Positions 44,048 to 51,301 of a stretch of 64,000 bases of DNA are shown in pieces. Below the pieces are notes generated by a model, which saw nothing but the letters and a program-made list of their open reading frames with translations, was not told where the DNA came from and did not search any database. Numbering within the stretch: position 1 is the first letter of the stretch; each line of letters begins with the position of its first letter. The position numbers and the translations under genes were made by a program. The stretch is from Lentibacillus populi (lineage in GTDB: Bacteria > Bacillota > Bacilli > Bacillales > Amphibacillaceae), in contig BMJD01000003.1 in assembly GCA_014642895.1 (NCBI GenBank), forward strand, positions 101,933 through 165,932, in the 5' to 3' direction.

Positions 44048-44869
44048 ATGAATAAACGAGCAGGGATTGGATTTTATGTATTCTTGGCGGTTTTTGTATT
44101 TCTTGTTATGTTTCCGTTTATTTGGGTGTTTTTAACATCGATTAAACCACCTGGTGAAATTTTCTCATCCTTTAAATGGTTTACCAGTAACCCGTCACTT
44201 GAATCGTATGATGCTGCATTATCCAACAGGCCGTTACTTCGCTATATGTTAAATAGCTTTGTTGTGTCCTCGTTAACAACCATTTTGGCACTTTTGTTTG
44301 CCTCATTCACGGCGTATGCGGTGACAAGGCTGCCGATTAAGGGAAAAGGATTGATACTGGGAATCGTGCTGGCGGCATCGATGTTTCCGCAAATTGCGAT
44401 TATTTCACCAATGTTTAATTTGGTTACCGACTTGGGATTACGTAATAGTTATCTTGGACTTGTAATTCCATACATTACAATTAGTTTGCCGTTAGCAATT
44501 TGGATTTTATCTACATTCTTCCAAAAAATCCCCTTTGAACTGGAGGAATCAGCAAAATTGGATGGGGCAAGTCCCTTTCAAACGTTTCGCAAAGTGGTTT
44601 TTCCATTGGCAGCACCTGGCGTATTTACTACGGGGATCCTCGTTTTTATTGCTGCGTGGAACGAGTATTTATTTGCATTAACCATTAATAGTGATGACAC
44701 GTGGCGGACAGTGCCGGTCGGAATATCCATGTATCAGAGTCAGTATTCGATACCATGGGGTGATATTTCTGCAGCAACCGTAATTGTCACGATTCCCATT
44801 GTTATTCTTGTACTATTTTTCCAACGCAGAATTGTGTCTGGTTTGACGTCAGGTTCTGTTAAGGAATAA
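44048..44869 (+). CDS. ABC sugar permease, MalG type
   Basis: This 273-residue, six-helix permease has the EAA loop EESAKLDGASPFQTF, then RKVVFPLAAPG, and ends RRIVSGLTSGSVKE, as is usual for MalG/ThuG types. It starts at ATG 44048 after GAGGAGGG, 12 bp after the MalF-type gene. The ATPase is missing from the operon. Confidence 0.93.
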   Translation: MNKRAGIGFYVFLAVFVFLVMFPFIWVFLTSIKPPGEIFSSFKWFTSNPSLESYDAALSNRPLLRYMLNSFVVSSLTTILALLFASFTAYAVTRLPIKGKGLILGIVLAASMFPQIAIISPMFNLVTDLGLRNSYLGLVIPYITISLPLAIWILSTFFQKIPFELEESAKLDGASPFQTFRKVVFPLAAPGVFTTGILVFIAAWNEYLFALTINSDDTWRTVPVGISMYQSQYSIPWGDISAATVIVTIPIVILVLFFQRRIVSGLTSGSVKE

Positions 44870-44959
44870 GAGACTGGTGAAACAGTTTAGTAAGGAGCTG
44901 GATAAAGCATTAGCTTTGTTCATATAATTTCTAAAACATAAAAAAAGGGAGAAGAGGAT

Positions 44960-46042
44960 ATGTCAACGAACGTAAACGTTGCAATCATTGGCTGCGGCGG
45001 GATCGCCAACGGGAAGCATCTACCGAGTTTGAAGAAATTACAACAAGTTAATCTTATCGCATTTTGTGATCGCGATATCGAAAAGGCAAAATTGGCAGCA
45101 GCTGAGTATGGGGAAGCGGATGCGGCTGTCTATACGGATTATAAGGAGCTTTTGCAGAATTCATCAATTGATGTTGTTCATGTTTGTACACCGAACAATG
45201 CCCATGCTGAAATTTCCATCGCTGCACTGGAAGCGGGAAAGCATGTGATGTGTGAAAAACCAATGGCCAAAACATCACAGGAAGCGAAGGCAATGCTTGA
45301 CGCTGCTGAAAGAACGGGGAAAAAGTTAACGATTGGTTATCAAAACCGTTTCCGGCAAGACAGTCAATATTTGCATCATGTGTGCAAACGCGGTGATTTA
45401 GGTGAGGTATATTATGCCAAAGCACATGCCATTCGCCGGCGTGCTGTTCCAACATGGGGGGTATTTTTGGATGAGGAAAAGCAAGGTGGTGGCCCGTTAA
45501 TTGATATTGGCACACATGCCCTGGATTTAGCCCTATGGATGATGAATAATTATGAGCCGAAATCGGTTATGGGTACAACGTTTCACAAATTAGGGAAAAA
45601 AGCCAATGCCGCAAACGCGTGGGGCTCGTGGGATCCGGAAAAGTTCACCGTGGAGGATTCAGCATTTGGTTTTATTACAATGAAAAATGGTGCGACAATT
45701 GTACTGGAATCCAGTTGGGCGCTTAATTCCCTTGATGTTGACGAGGCTAAATGCTCGCTCTCCGGAACAGAGGGTGGAGCAGATATGAAGGATGGATTAA
45801 GGATTAATGGCGAGGAATTTGGCAAGCTGTATACGACTAATGTAGAGCTTTCCAATAGTGGTGTAGCTTTTTATGAAGGCGATACCGAGAATGATGCTGA
45901 TCTGGAGGCGCGCCTGTGGATTGAGAGCATTGTGAACGATACGGAACCGGTTGTTAAACCGAATGAGGCACTGGTCGTGACGCAGATTTTGGAGGCGATT
46001 TATGAGTCTGCTAAAACGGGAAAGGCTGTTTATTTCGAATAG
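44960..46042 (+). CDS. Gfo/Idh/MocA-family NAD(P)-dependent sugar dehydrogenase, first
   Basis: This 360-residue oxidoreductase has an N-terminal Rossmann fold (VAIIGCGGIANGKHLP, residues 7-22), the conserved CEKPMAKT segment near residue 100 (catalytic Lys of the EKP motif) and a C-terminal alpha/beta substrate domain with GGGPLIDIGTHALDLALW at about 176-193. The family oxidises or epimerises sugars, inositols or their derivatives. ATG 44960 follows AAAGGGAGAAGAGG. It shares strong overall similarity with the second dehydrogenase at 47118, such as AIRRRAVPTWGVF against AMRRRKVPGWGVF, so the pair arose by duplication. Confidence 0.92.
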   Translation: MSTNVNVAIIGCGGIANGKHLPSLKKLQQVNLIAFCDRDIEKAKLAAAEYGEADAAVYTDYKELLQNSSIDVVHVCTPNNAHAEISIAALEAGKHVMCEKPMAKTSQEAKAMLDAAERTGKKLTIGYQNRFRQDSQYLHHVCKRGDLGEVYYAKAHAIRRRAVPTWGVFLDEEKQGGGPLIDIGTHALDLALWMMNNYEPKSVMGTTFHKLGKKANAANAWGSWDPEKFTVEDSAFGFITMKNGATIVLESSWALNSLDVDEAKCSLSGTEGGADMKDGLRINGEEFGKLYTTNVELSNSGVAFYEGDTENDADLEARLWIESIVNDTEPVVKPNEALVVTQILEAIYESAKTGKAVYFE

Positions 46043-46054
46043 CATTATAGCGTA

Positions 46055-46251
46055 TTCCACTGTGATGAAGTAATGTGGTTTACTGTCGATGTATGGCGGG
46101 GCACTGTTGATGTTACGCGATTTACTGTTGATATTGCGCAATCCGCTGTTGAAATAATGCGAATTACTGTTGAAGTAAGGCGGATCACTATCGATGTTAC
46201 GTGATTTACTGTTGATATTGCGCAAATCACTGTCGATGTAATGTAATTCAC
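46055..46251. repeat. 21-bp tandem repeat array C (8-9 units)
   Basis: The core ACTGTTGATGTT-like element recurs at 46082, 46103, 46124, 46145, 46166, 46187, 46208 and 46229, exactly 21 bp apart, with an earlier degenerate unit at 46059. The variable half contains GCG. It lies between two genes of one operon. Confidence 0.9.
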
Positions 46252-46267
46252 AAGGATGAGTGGAAAA

Positions 46268-46306
46268 GTGGGACGAGGAACCTGTCCCCGTGTACCACCA
46301 GGAAAG
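46268..46306. other. Short hairpin before the ThuA-like gene
   Basis: GTGGGAC and GTCCCC-type arms with an outer GTGG/CCACC pairing lie just upstream of the ribosome site. They could be a processing or translation-control hairpin. Confidence 0.35.
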
Positions 46307-46318
46307 GAGTAATTAAAA

Positions 46319-47041
46319 TTGAATGTGACCGTATGGAATGAATACCGGCATGAAAAAGAAAATGCAACCGTTCAGAACATTTACCCAGATGGAATCCATC
46401 AGACCATCGCCGAATTTTTACAGGAAGAGGGGCACCAAGTCAAAACGGCAATTTTGGATGAAGTGGAGCACGGATTGACAGAGGAAGTTTTAGCAGAAAC
46501 AGACGTCCTAATCTGGTGGGGACATAAGGCGCATGATGAAGTGAAGGAGGAGATCGCGGAAAGGGTAAAACAACGCGTGTTAGCTGGAATGGGATTAATT
46601 GTTTTGCATTCTGGCCATTTCTCCAAGGTTTTCAAAAAATTAATGGGTACAACGTGCGATTTAAAATGGCGGGAAGCGGATGACAAAGAACGTCTTTGGG
46701 TAGCCGATCCGAGCCACCCGATTACAGCCGGACTTGGCGAGTATATCGAACTAGAAAAGGAAGAAATGTATGGGGAGCATTTTGATATTCCTGCGCCAGA
46801 TGAAGTGGTGTTTATCAGCTGGTTTGAAGGTGGCGAGGTTTTCCGGAGTGGCACAACATTTAAACGCGGTAACGGAAAAATATTTTACTTCCGTCCAGGG
46901 CATGAGACGTACTCGACGTACCACAATCGGGAAATTCAGCAAGTAATCAAAAATGCAGTGAATTGGGTTGCGGGTTCGAATAGAGCAAGGCCGGTGTATG
47001 GGAATGCAAAGCCGCTGGAGCAGATAGCTGAAAAAGGATAG
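46319..47041 (+). CDS. ThuA-like family protein (trehalose-utilisation type, glutamine-amidotransferase-like fold)
   Basis: This 240-residue cytoplasmic protein starts [13 protein letters not shown], then has [13 protein letters not shown] (about 61-73), [19 protein letters not shown] (about 94-112) and the C-terminal [16 protein letters not shown] (about 184-199), which are ThuA family blocks. ThuA works with the dehydrogenase ThuB and a Thu importer in rhizobia in catabolism of trehalose and related disaccharides through 3-keto intermediates; the exact reaction is debated. TTG 46319 follows AAAGGAG. The position between two Gfo/Idh/MocA genes fits such a pathway. Confidence 0.88.
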   Translation: MNVTVWNEYRHEKENATVQNIYPDGIHQTIAEFLQEEGHQVKTAILDEVEHGLTEEVLAETDVLIWWGHKAHDEVKEEIAERVKQRVLAGMGLIVLHSGHFSKVFKKLMGTTCDLKWREADDKERLWVADPSHPITAGLGEYIELEKEEMYGEHFDIPAPDEVVFISWFEGGEVFRSGTTFKRGNGKIFYFRPGHETYSTYHNREIQQVIKNAVNWVAGSNRARPVYGNAKPLEQIAEKG

Positions 47042-47117
47042 ATTTTCCTTATCAAACATACAAGGAAGGGAAATTTCCTCCTTGATATAGAATGTTCAGC
47101 AGTTTGGAGATGAAAAC

Positions 47118-48158
47118 ATGACGAAATTGAAAATGGGAATTATTGGTGCAGGCGGGATAGCACAGGATCGGCATCTTCCCGCATATCGGGGTCTGGGGGA
47201 TATGGTTGAGGTTATTGCCGTTCAAGATGTGAACAGTGCGCGTGCGAAAGAGGCTGCGGGAAAATTTCAGATTCCCCTGGTATTGGAAGATTATCATGAA
47301 TTGTTTAGGGAAGTGGATGCAGTTACCATTTGTACACCGAATAAATTCCACGCTGAAATTACCGTTGCTGCCTTGGAAGCAGGTGTGCATGTATTGTGTG
47401 AAAAGCCGATGGCGATGACGACAGAGGAATGCAAACAAATGATCGGAGCATCGGAAAAGGCGGGCAAACTCCTGTCGATTGCCTATCATTACAGGCAAAC
47501 AGACGCAGCCCAGGTTGCCAAGCGCGCGGTCATGGATGGAGATGTTGGTGACCCGCTTGTTGTCAGGGTTCGTGCCATGAGACGGCGGAAGGTTCCAGGC
47601 TGGGGTGTGTTTACAAATAAGGAATTACAAGGCGGTGGCAGCTTAATCGATTATGGATGCCATCTATTGGATATGGCGTTATGGCTTTTAGGAAATCCAG
47701 TGCCTGTGGAGGTGCTTGGCTCCGCGTATAACCGTTTAAGTAAAACTCCAAATCAGCCTAATGACTGGGGAATCTTTGATCACGAAACATTTGACGTGGA
47801 TGATCATGTATCGGGATATATTACCTTTCAGAATGGTGTATCGTTATTGCTGGAGTGTTCATGGGCAGCAAATATTAAGGAAGACACCATGCATCTTAGC
47901 ATATCTGGTTCAGAAGGCGGTCTAAATGTTTATCCGTTCGAGCTTTATCGTCCTAAGCATGGAACATTTCTGACTAGTGAAGCGAAGGCAGAACATAATG
48001 AGCAGGAAGCAGGACTCAGGCAGGCAAAGAATTTTGTGGAAAGTTGTTTGGGTAAGGGAGAACAGCTGGTCAGGCCGGAACAGGCAATGCAAGTAAGTCA
48101 GCTGATTGAAGCGATTTATCGAAGTAGTGAGACAGGTAAAGGTATAAGACTCGTTTAG
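47118..48158 (+). CDS. Gfo/Idh/MocA-family NAD(P)-dependent sugar dehydrogenase, second
   Basis: This 346-residue paralogue of the enzyme at 44960 has the Rossmann motif MGIIGAGGIAQDRHLPAY, catalytic CEKPMAMT near residue 95 and GGGSLIDYGCHLLDMALW at about 173-190. The start is ATG 47118 after TTTGGAGATGAAAAC. An imperfect hairpin (CAAGGAAGG with CCTCCTTG, 47061-47084) precedes it. Having two related dehydrogenases suggests an oxidation-then-reduction route or two positions of one sugar; this is inference. Confidence 0.92.
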   Translation: MTKLKMGIIGAGGIAQDRHLPAYRGLGDMVEVIAVQDVNSARAKEAAGKFQIPLVLEDYHELFREVDAVTICTPNKFHAEITVAALEAGVHVLCEKPMAMTTEECKQMIGASEKAGKLLSIAYHYRQTDAAQVAKRAVMDGDVGDPLVVRVRAMRRRKVPGWGVFTNKELQGGGSLIDYGCHLLDMALWLLGNPVPVEVLGSAYNRLSKTPNQPNDWGIFDHETFDVDDHVSGYITFQNGVSLLLECSWAANIKEDTMHLSISGSEGGLNVYPFELYRPKHGTFLTSEAKAEHNEQEAGLRQAKNFVESCLGKGEQLVRPEQAMQVSQLIEAIYRSSETGKGIRLV

Positions 48159-48260
48159 AGGGCGCGCGGAGAGTGTGGTTACGCATTCCGCAAAAAGAAT
48201 GTGAGGAGAGGCAAGGAACCGATCCTTATCGTATTACATAAAAATGGAGGGAAGTAAACG

Positions 48261-49229
48261 ATGAAACTAGGTGTATTTACCGTTCTATTTGCAGGAAAAA
48301 CATTGGATGACATGCTTGATTATGTTCGTGATTCCGGTCTGCAGGCAGTGGAAATCGGAACAGGAGGCAATCCCGGTACCGATTTTTGTGATGTTGATGC
48401 GTTGCTGGTAAGTGAAGAAAAGCGAAAAGAATATTTGGATAAGGTGCACTCACGTGGCCTGACAATCAGTGCGTTCAGCTGTCATGATAATCCGGTTTCT
48501 CCAAATGAGGCAGAGGCAAAAAAGGCGCATGATACCTTTGTGAAAACCGTTAAATTGGCAGAACTAATGAATGTTCCGGTTGTCAACACATTTTCCGGAA
48601 CACCTGGATCTCATGAAGGGTCCAAGTATCCGAACTGGCCGGTTACTCCTTGGCCAACAGCGTATTCCGAAATACTGGAATGGCAATGGGAGAAAAAATT
48701 GATTCCGTATTGGAAAGAGCAAGGTCAGTTCGCCAAAGATCATGGTGTTAAGGTTGGGCTGGAACTCCATGCCGGATTTTCCGTACATACCCCATATACG
48801 ATGCTGAAGCTTCGGGAGGCAACGTGCGATGCAATTGGCGCTAATCTTGATCCAAGTCATTTATGGTGGCAGGGAATTGATCCGGTGGCAGCGATCAAAA
48901 TTCTTGGAAAGGCAAATGCAATCCACCATTTTCATGCAAAAGACACCTACATTGATCAGGATAATGTCAATATGTATGGACTGACCGATATGCAGCCTTA
49001 TTCCAATGTGCAAACCCGAGGCTGGACTTTCCGGTCGGTTGGCTATGGTCACAGCACAAAAGAATGGTCCGATATTGTCAGTGCATTGAGGACATATGGA
49101 TATGATTATGTGATCAGTATTGAACATGAGGATCCGATTATGTCGATTGATGAAGGGTTCAGGCAGGCAGTTAGAAATTTAAAAGCAGTTAATATGGAGG
49201 AGAAGCCTGCGGATATGTGGTGGGCTTAG
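48261..49229 (+). CDS. Sugar phosphate isomerase/epimerase (xylose isomerase-like TIM barrel)
   Basis: This 322-residue TIM barrel starts MKLGVFTVLFAGKTLDDML. It has the metal-site blocks VGLELHAGFSVHTPY (about 168-182, Glu and His), GANLDPSHLWWQG (about 194-206, Asp and His), IHHFHAKDTY (about 221-230) and a late SIEHEDP (about 291-297, Glu). These match the metal ligands of the IolE/IolI/DTE-type family, which isomerise or epimerise keto sugars or act on 3-keto-glycosides. ATG 48261 follows ATGGAGGG. It is the last gene of the operon and fits the two dehydrogenases and the ThuA-like protein. Confidence 0.9.
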   Translation: MKLGVFTVLFAGKTLDDMLDYVRDSGLQAVEIGTGGNPGTDFCDVDALLVSEEKRKEYLDKVHSRGLTISAFSCHDNPVSPNEAEAKKAHDTFVKTVKLAELMNVPVVNTFSGTPGSHEGSKYPNWPVTPWPTAYSEILEWQWEKKLIPYWKEQGQFAKDHGVKVGLELHAGFSVHTPYTMLKLREATCDAIGANLDPSHLWWQGIDPVAAIKILGKANAIHHFHAKDTYIDQDNVNMYGLTDMQPYSNVQTRGWTFRSVGYGHSTKEWSDIVSALRTYGYDYVISIEHEDPIMSIDEGFRQAVRNLKAVNMEEKPADMWWA

Positions 49230-49540
49230 TAGGGCCGAGATAGCCGCGGGCACGTGAGAAGTGTAGAAGTTTTATGGTTCTTTGACGCGAAACCTGGAGT
49301 TAAGAAGAAGTCAAATACTTGTACAAAAAATGATATCCACCCCAATAGTATTGCAAATGTTGGGGATTCGGATTATAGTATAGAAACCTAAATAGCTAGG
49401 TCATTATTTTTAAAACTATAAAACGATAAAAGTGTGGAATTCTACACAAAAGTGAAACTGTCAATTGCATGCTTAGAAAAGGATGTTACAAAAGAAAAAA
49501 TAAGAGACTCATGTAAAAATGAGGGTTATACTAAAATGGT
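49230..49540. other. Intergenic stretch after the isomerase
   Basis: No gene and no convincing terminator. The sequence is AT-rich with stops in all frames. Confidence 0.4.
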
Positions 49541-49574
49541 AGAAGAAAAGTAGCAACTTGCTTACTTTTCTTCT
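49541..49574 (-). terminator. Hairpin overlapping the end of the MerR remnant
   Basis: AGAAGAAAAGTA (49541-49552) pairs with TACTTTTCTTCT (49563-49574). It covers the last codons of the minus-strand gene and probably terminates it. Confidence 0.55.
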
Positions 49575-50230
49575 AATTGTATCATTATTTTTGTTACATA
49601 ATTATCTTCCCCGCATACACTTACCTCATCAATTACATACTCTTCAAAGCTGTCACCACAAATACGATACCCTTCCTTACTCAAATAAGTTTTCATTTTT
49701 TCATAGGTTTCTTGAATCGTCATATAACTTCCTTTATGATAGGCAATCACATATTTTCCGGCTTTTTTGATAAAAGGTTCTGCTAAATCAGGTTGATCCA
49801 CACGCATATAAAAATGCGAATAATTCCAATAATCTCCTGCATCTACTTGCTCTTGACGGATCAAACCTCCAATAGGATAACCAGTTTCAAGTTCTTCTTG
49901 CTTTGTATATTTAATAAATGACATAATTGACCTTGTAAATTCTTTATCGGAACAGTTTTAAAGTATTTTCACTTAATACATAGCATTCTGTTTCCATCTT
50001 TTCGATTGTAAACCAATCAAAATTCAATCGTAATGCTTCCTCAATTTGCTTTTTCTTGTTTTGAATAATTTGCTGTGTACGCTGCATTTTCACGATTTTC
50101 TTTTTCACTTTCTCTTCTTTTTCCGTTAATAATTCGATGGCTTCTTTAGGGTTTTTGAAATGCAAAAAGTCTTTAATTTCTGCTAAAGATATACAAATTT
50201 CTTTCAGCATCTCAATTACACTAAAAACCT
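49562..50230 (-). pseudogene. MerR-family regulator lacking its DNA-binding domain and split by a frameshift
   Basis: Two minus-strand pieces belong together. The first (50210-49944, 88 aa) is the MerR dimerisation helix, from ISLAEIKDFLHF through a long coiled coil to FDWFTIEKMETECYVLSENT. The second (frame to 49562, 120 aa from 49924) is a GyrI/BmrR-like ligand-binding domain (GYPIGGLI, YVIAYHKGSYMTI). Between them a one-base shift breaks the frame; reading SDKEFTRSIM in the second frame restores continuity. Upstream, a good GAGGAGG (about 50230) is followed by GTG and an immediate stop. The winged-helix region was therefore deleted while the ribosome site survived. The gene cannot make a DNA-binding MerR protein. 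Confidence 0.75.
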
Positions 50231-50386
50231 CCTCTTGCGTTTTTAAGGAAATTTATGGATAATCAATGCCCATAATATTGAAATAAACCTTTCATGAAAA
50301 AAGTGTTAGTAGCTTTCTTGCAATTATGATAAAATGAATGAAGCAATTACATAGGTGTGTGGGCGGTTGGCCATCTTTCCTTGTTC

Positions 50387-50411
50387 CTTAAGTCACGTGA
50401 AACTACTTAAG
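50387..50411 (+). promoter_or_regulatory. 5' leader hairpin of toxin mRNA, copy 2
   Basis: CTTAAGT (50387-50393) pairs with ACTTAAG (50405-50411). The closing pair is T-A where copy 1 has C-G, so pairing is kept although the bases differ. Confidence 0.65.
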
Positions 50412-50427
50412 AAGGGAAGGTGGTAGG

Positions 50428-50535
50428 ATGACGACATACGAAGCATTAAGTTTAGTAGCGCAATTTAGTTTAACGCTTGTAGCTACTTTTACTCTAATTG
50501 TAACTATTGTCGTTTATCTCATCAAAAAAAAGTAA
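50428..50535 (+). CDS. Holin-like type I toxin (TxpA/Hol_Tox-like), copy 2
   Basis: Like copy 1 this is 35 residues long, starts MTTYEALSL and ends VVYLIKKK, but differs in the middle of the helix (ATFTLIVT against ATLTFIVT). ATG 50428 follows AAGGGAAGGTGG. The upstream block, leader hairpin, 3' hairpin and antisense promoter are all conserved with copy 1, 45 kb away. It is flanked by a broken MerR gene and repeat array D. Each toxin probably needs its own antisense RNA, as cross-regulation depends on how well the RNAs match. Confidence 0.8.
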   Translation: MTTYEALSLVAQFSLTLVATFTLIVTIVVYLIKKK

Positions 50536-50662
50536 TCGCCCCCTATCCCAAGGTCAGCGATTACTCCACCTAGATAAAAACATAATTATGTTGGCCAACT
50601 GCTTTTCATGCAGTGTGTAGTTGTCGGTACTGAATAGTTAGCGCTACTCGGTACCTTATTCT
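50524..50662 (-). ncRNA. Antisense antitoxin RNA, copy 2
   Basis: Predicted from the promoter at 50697-50669. The RNA runs through the ACTGC/GCAGT hairpin and ends at GTAATCGC...GCGATTAC (50564-50532 region) followed by T8, inside the toxin 3' end. The calculated length is about 139 nt, nearly the same as copy 1. Confidence 0.7.
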
Positions 50663-50668
50663 AAGTAT

Positions 50669-50697
50669 AGTATAAAATTTATTTTTTATACTGTCAA
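50669..50697 (-). promoter_or_regulatory. Consensus sigma-A promoter of antitoxin RNA, copy 2
   Basis: TTGACA (50697-50692), 17 bp, TATACT (50674-50669) on the minus strand, the same as copy 1 in boxes and spacing. Confidence 0.8.
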
Positions 50698-50908
50698 TTT
50701 TATTTTACAAAAGTTTAAAAAGGGGAAACAATATAATTGCCTCTACATCTGTATTCCTTTTATTTGATCAAGACTGCTTATTCAAGTTTTTCTCTTTATC
50801 ATTTCCACTTTTCCTTTCTTCTTCATCTCCTAATAGTTCGATCAGCCATTTCGAAAACGAGAAAAACACTTTTTCGAGAATTTATTCGGTTTTGAGCAAC
50901 AGCACTAC

Positions 50909-50995
50909 ACAAAATCAATCGAGGGCCCCGCGAAATCGATCGAGGGCACCCCAAAACCAATCGAGAACACACAAAATCGATTTTGAACCCGGATC
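50909..50995. repeat. 21-bp tandem repeat array D (3-4 units)
   Basis: The core ATCGAG recurs at 50918, 50939 and 50960, exactly 21 bp apart, with a fourth degenerate unit after 50975. Units look like AAATCGATCGAGGGCACCCC. It is intergenic, before the GH101 gene. Confidence 0.7.
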
Positions 50996-51040
50996 GAAAA
51001 ACTTGTTAAATTATGTAATCCAAATAAATAGTAAATATGT

Positions 51041-51068
51041 CCCAAACCCTCATTTTTTGGGGGTTTTT
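51041..51068 (+). terminator. Terminator-like hairpin upstream of the GH101 promoter
   Basis: AAACCC (51044-51049) pairs with GGGTTT (51061-51066), followed by more T. It may insulate the GH101 gene from upstream transcription. Confidence 0.5.
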
Positions 51069-51147
51069 TACTTAGTACTATATCACTAATTTATTAAAAA
51101 ATCCAACAACAAGCAATATTCATAAAAAATATGACAATATTTCTGTT

Positions 51148-51187
51148 GTGAAAGCGTTTTAACAGGGTTAATCTTAACTTGTATTAT
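51148..51187 (+). promoter_or_regulatory. cre site overlapping the GH101 promoter
   Basis: TGAAAGCGTTTTAACA (51149-51164) fits the catabolite responsive element consensus for CcpA. It overlaps a promoter TTAACA (51159-51164), 17 bp, TATTAT (51182-51187). Glucose repression of the glycosidase is therefore expected. Confidence 0.65.
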
Positions 51188-51301
51188 CGCACCTTACAAA
51201 GGGAGATTCTGGGTATAAAAATATCTCCATTTTTTAAAGGTTGATATGCTCGACTCGCCCATCCGTTTTTCATCTATCAAAAAAGGAGGTTAACATGACA
51301 A

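Noticed and set aside
45797..46251. Minus-strand ORFs over array C (Asn/Ser/Thr-rich repeats)
   Set aside because: By-product of the tandem repeat and antisense to a clear dehydrogenase gene.
50892..51089. Plus-strand ORF over array D
   Set aside because: Repeat-derived, with no ribosome site, ending in a terminator-like hairpin.
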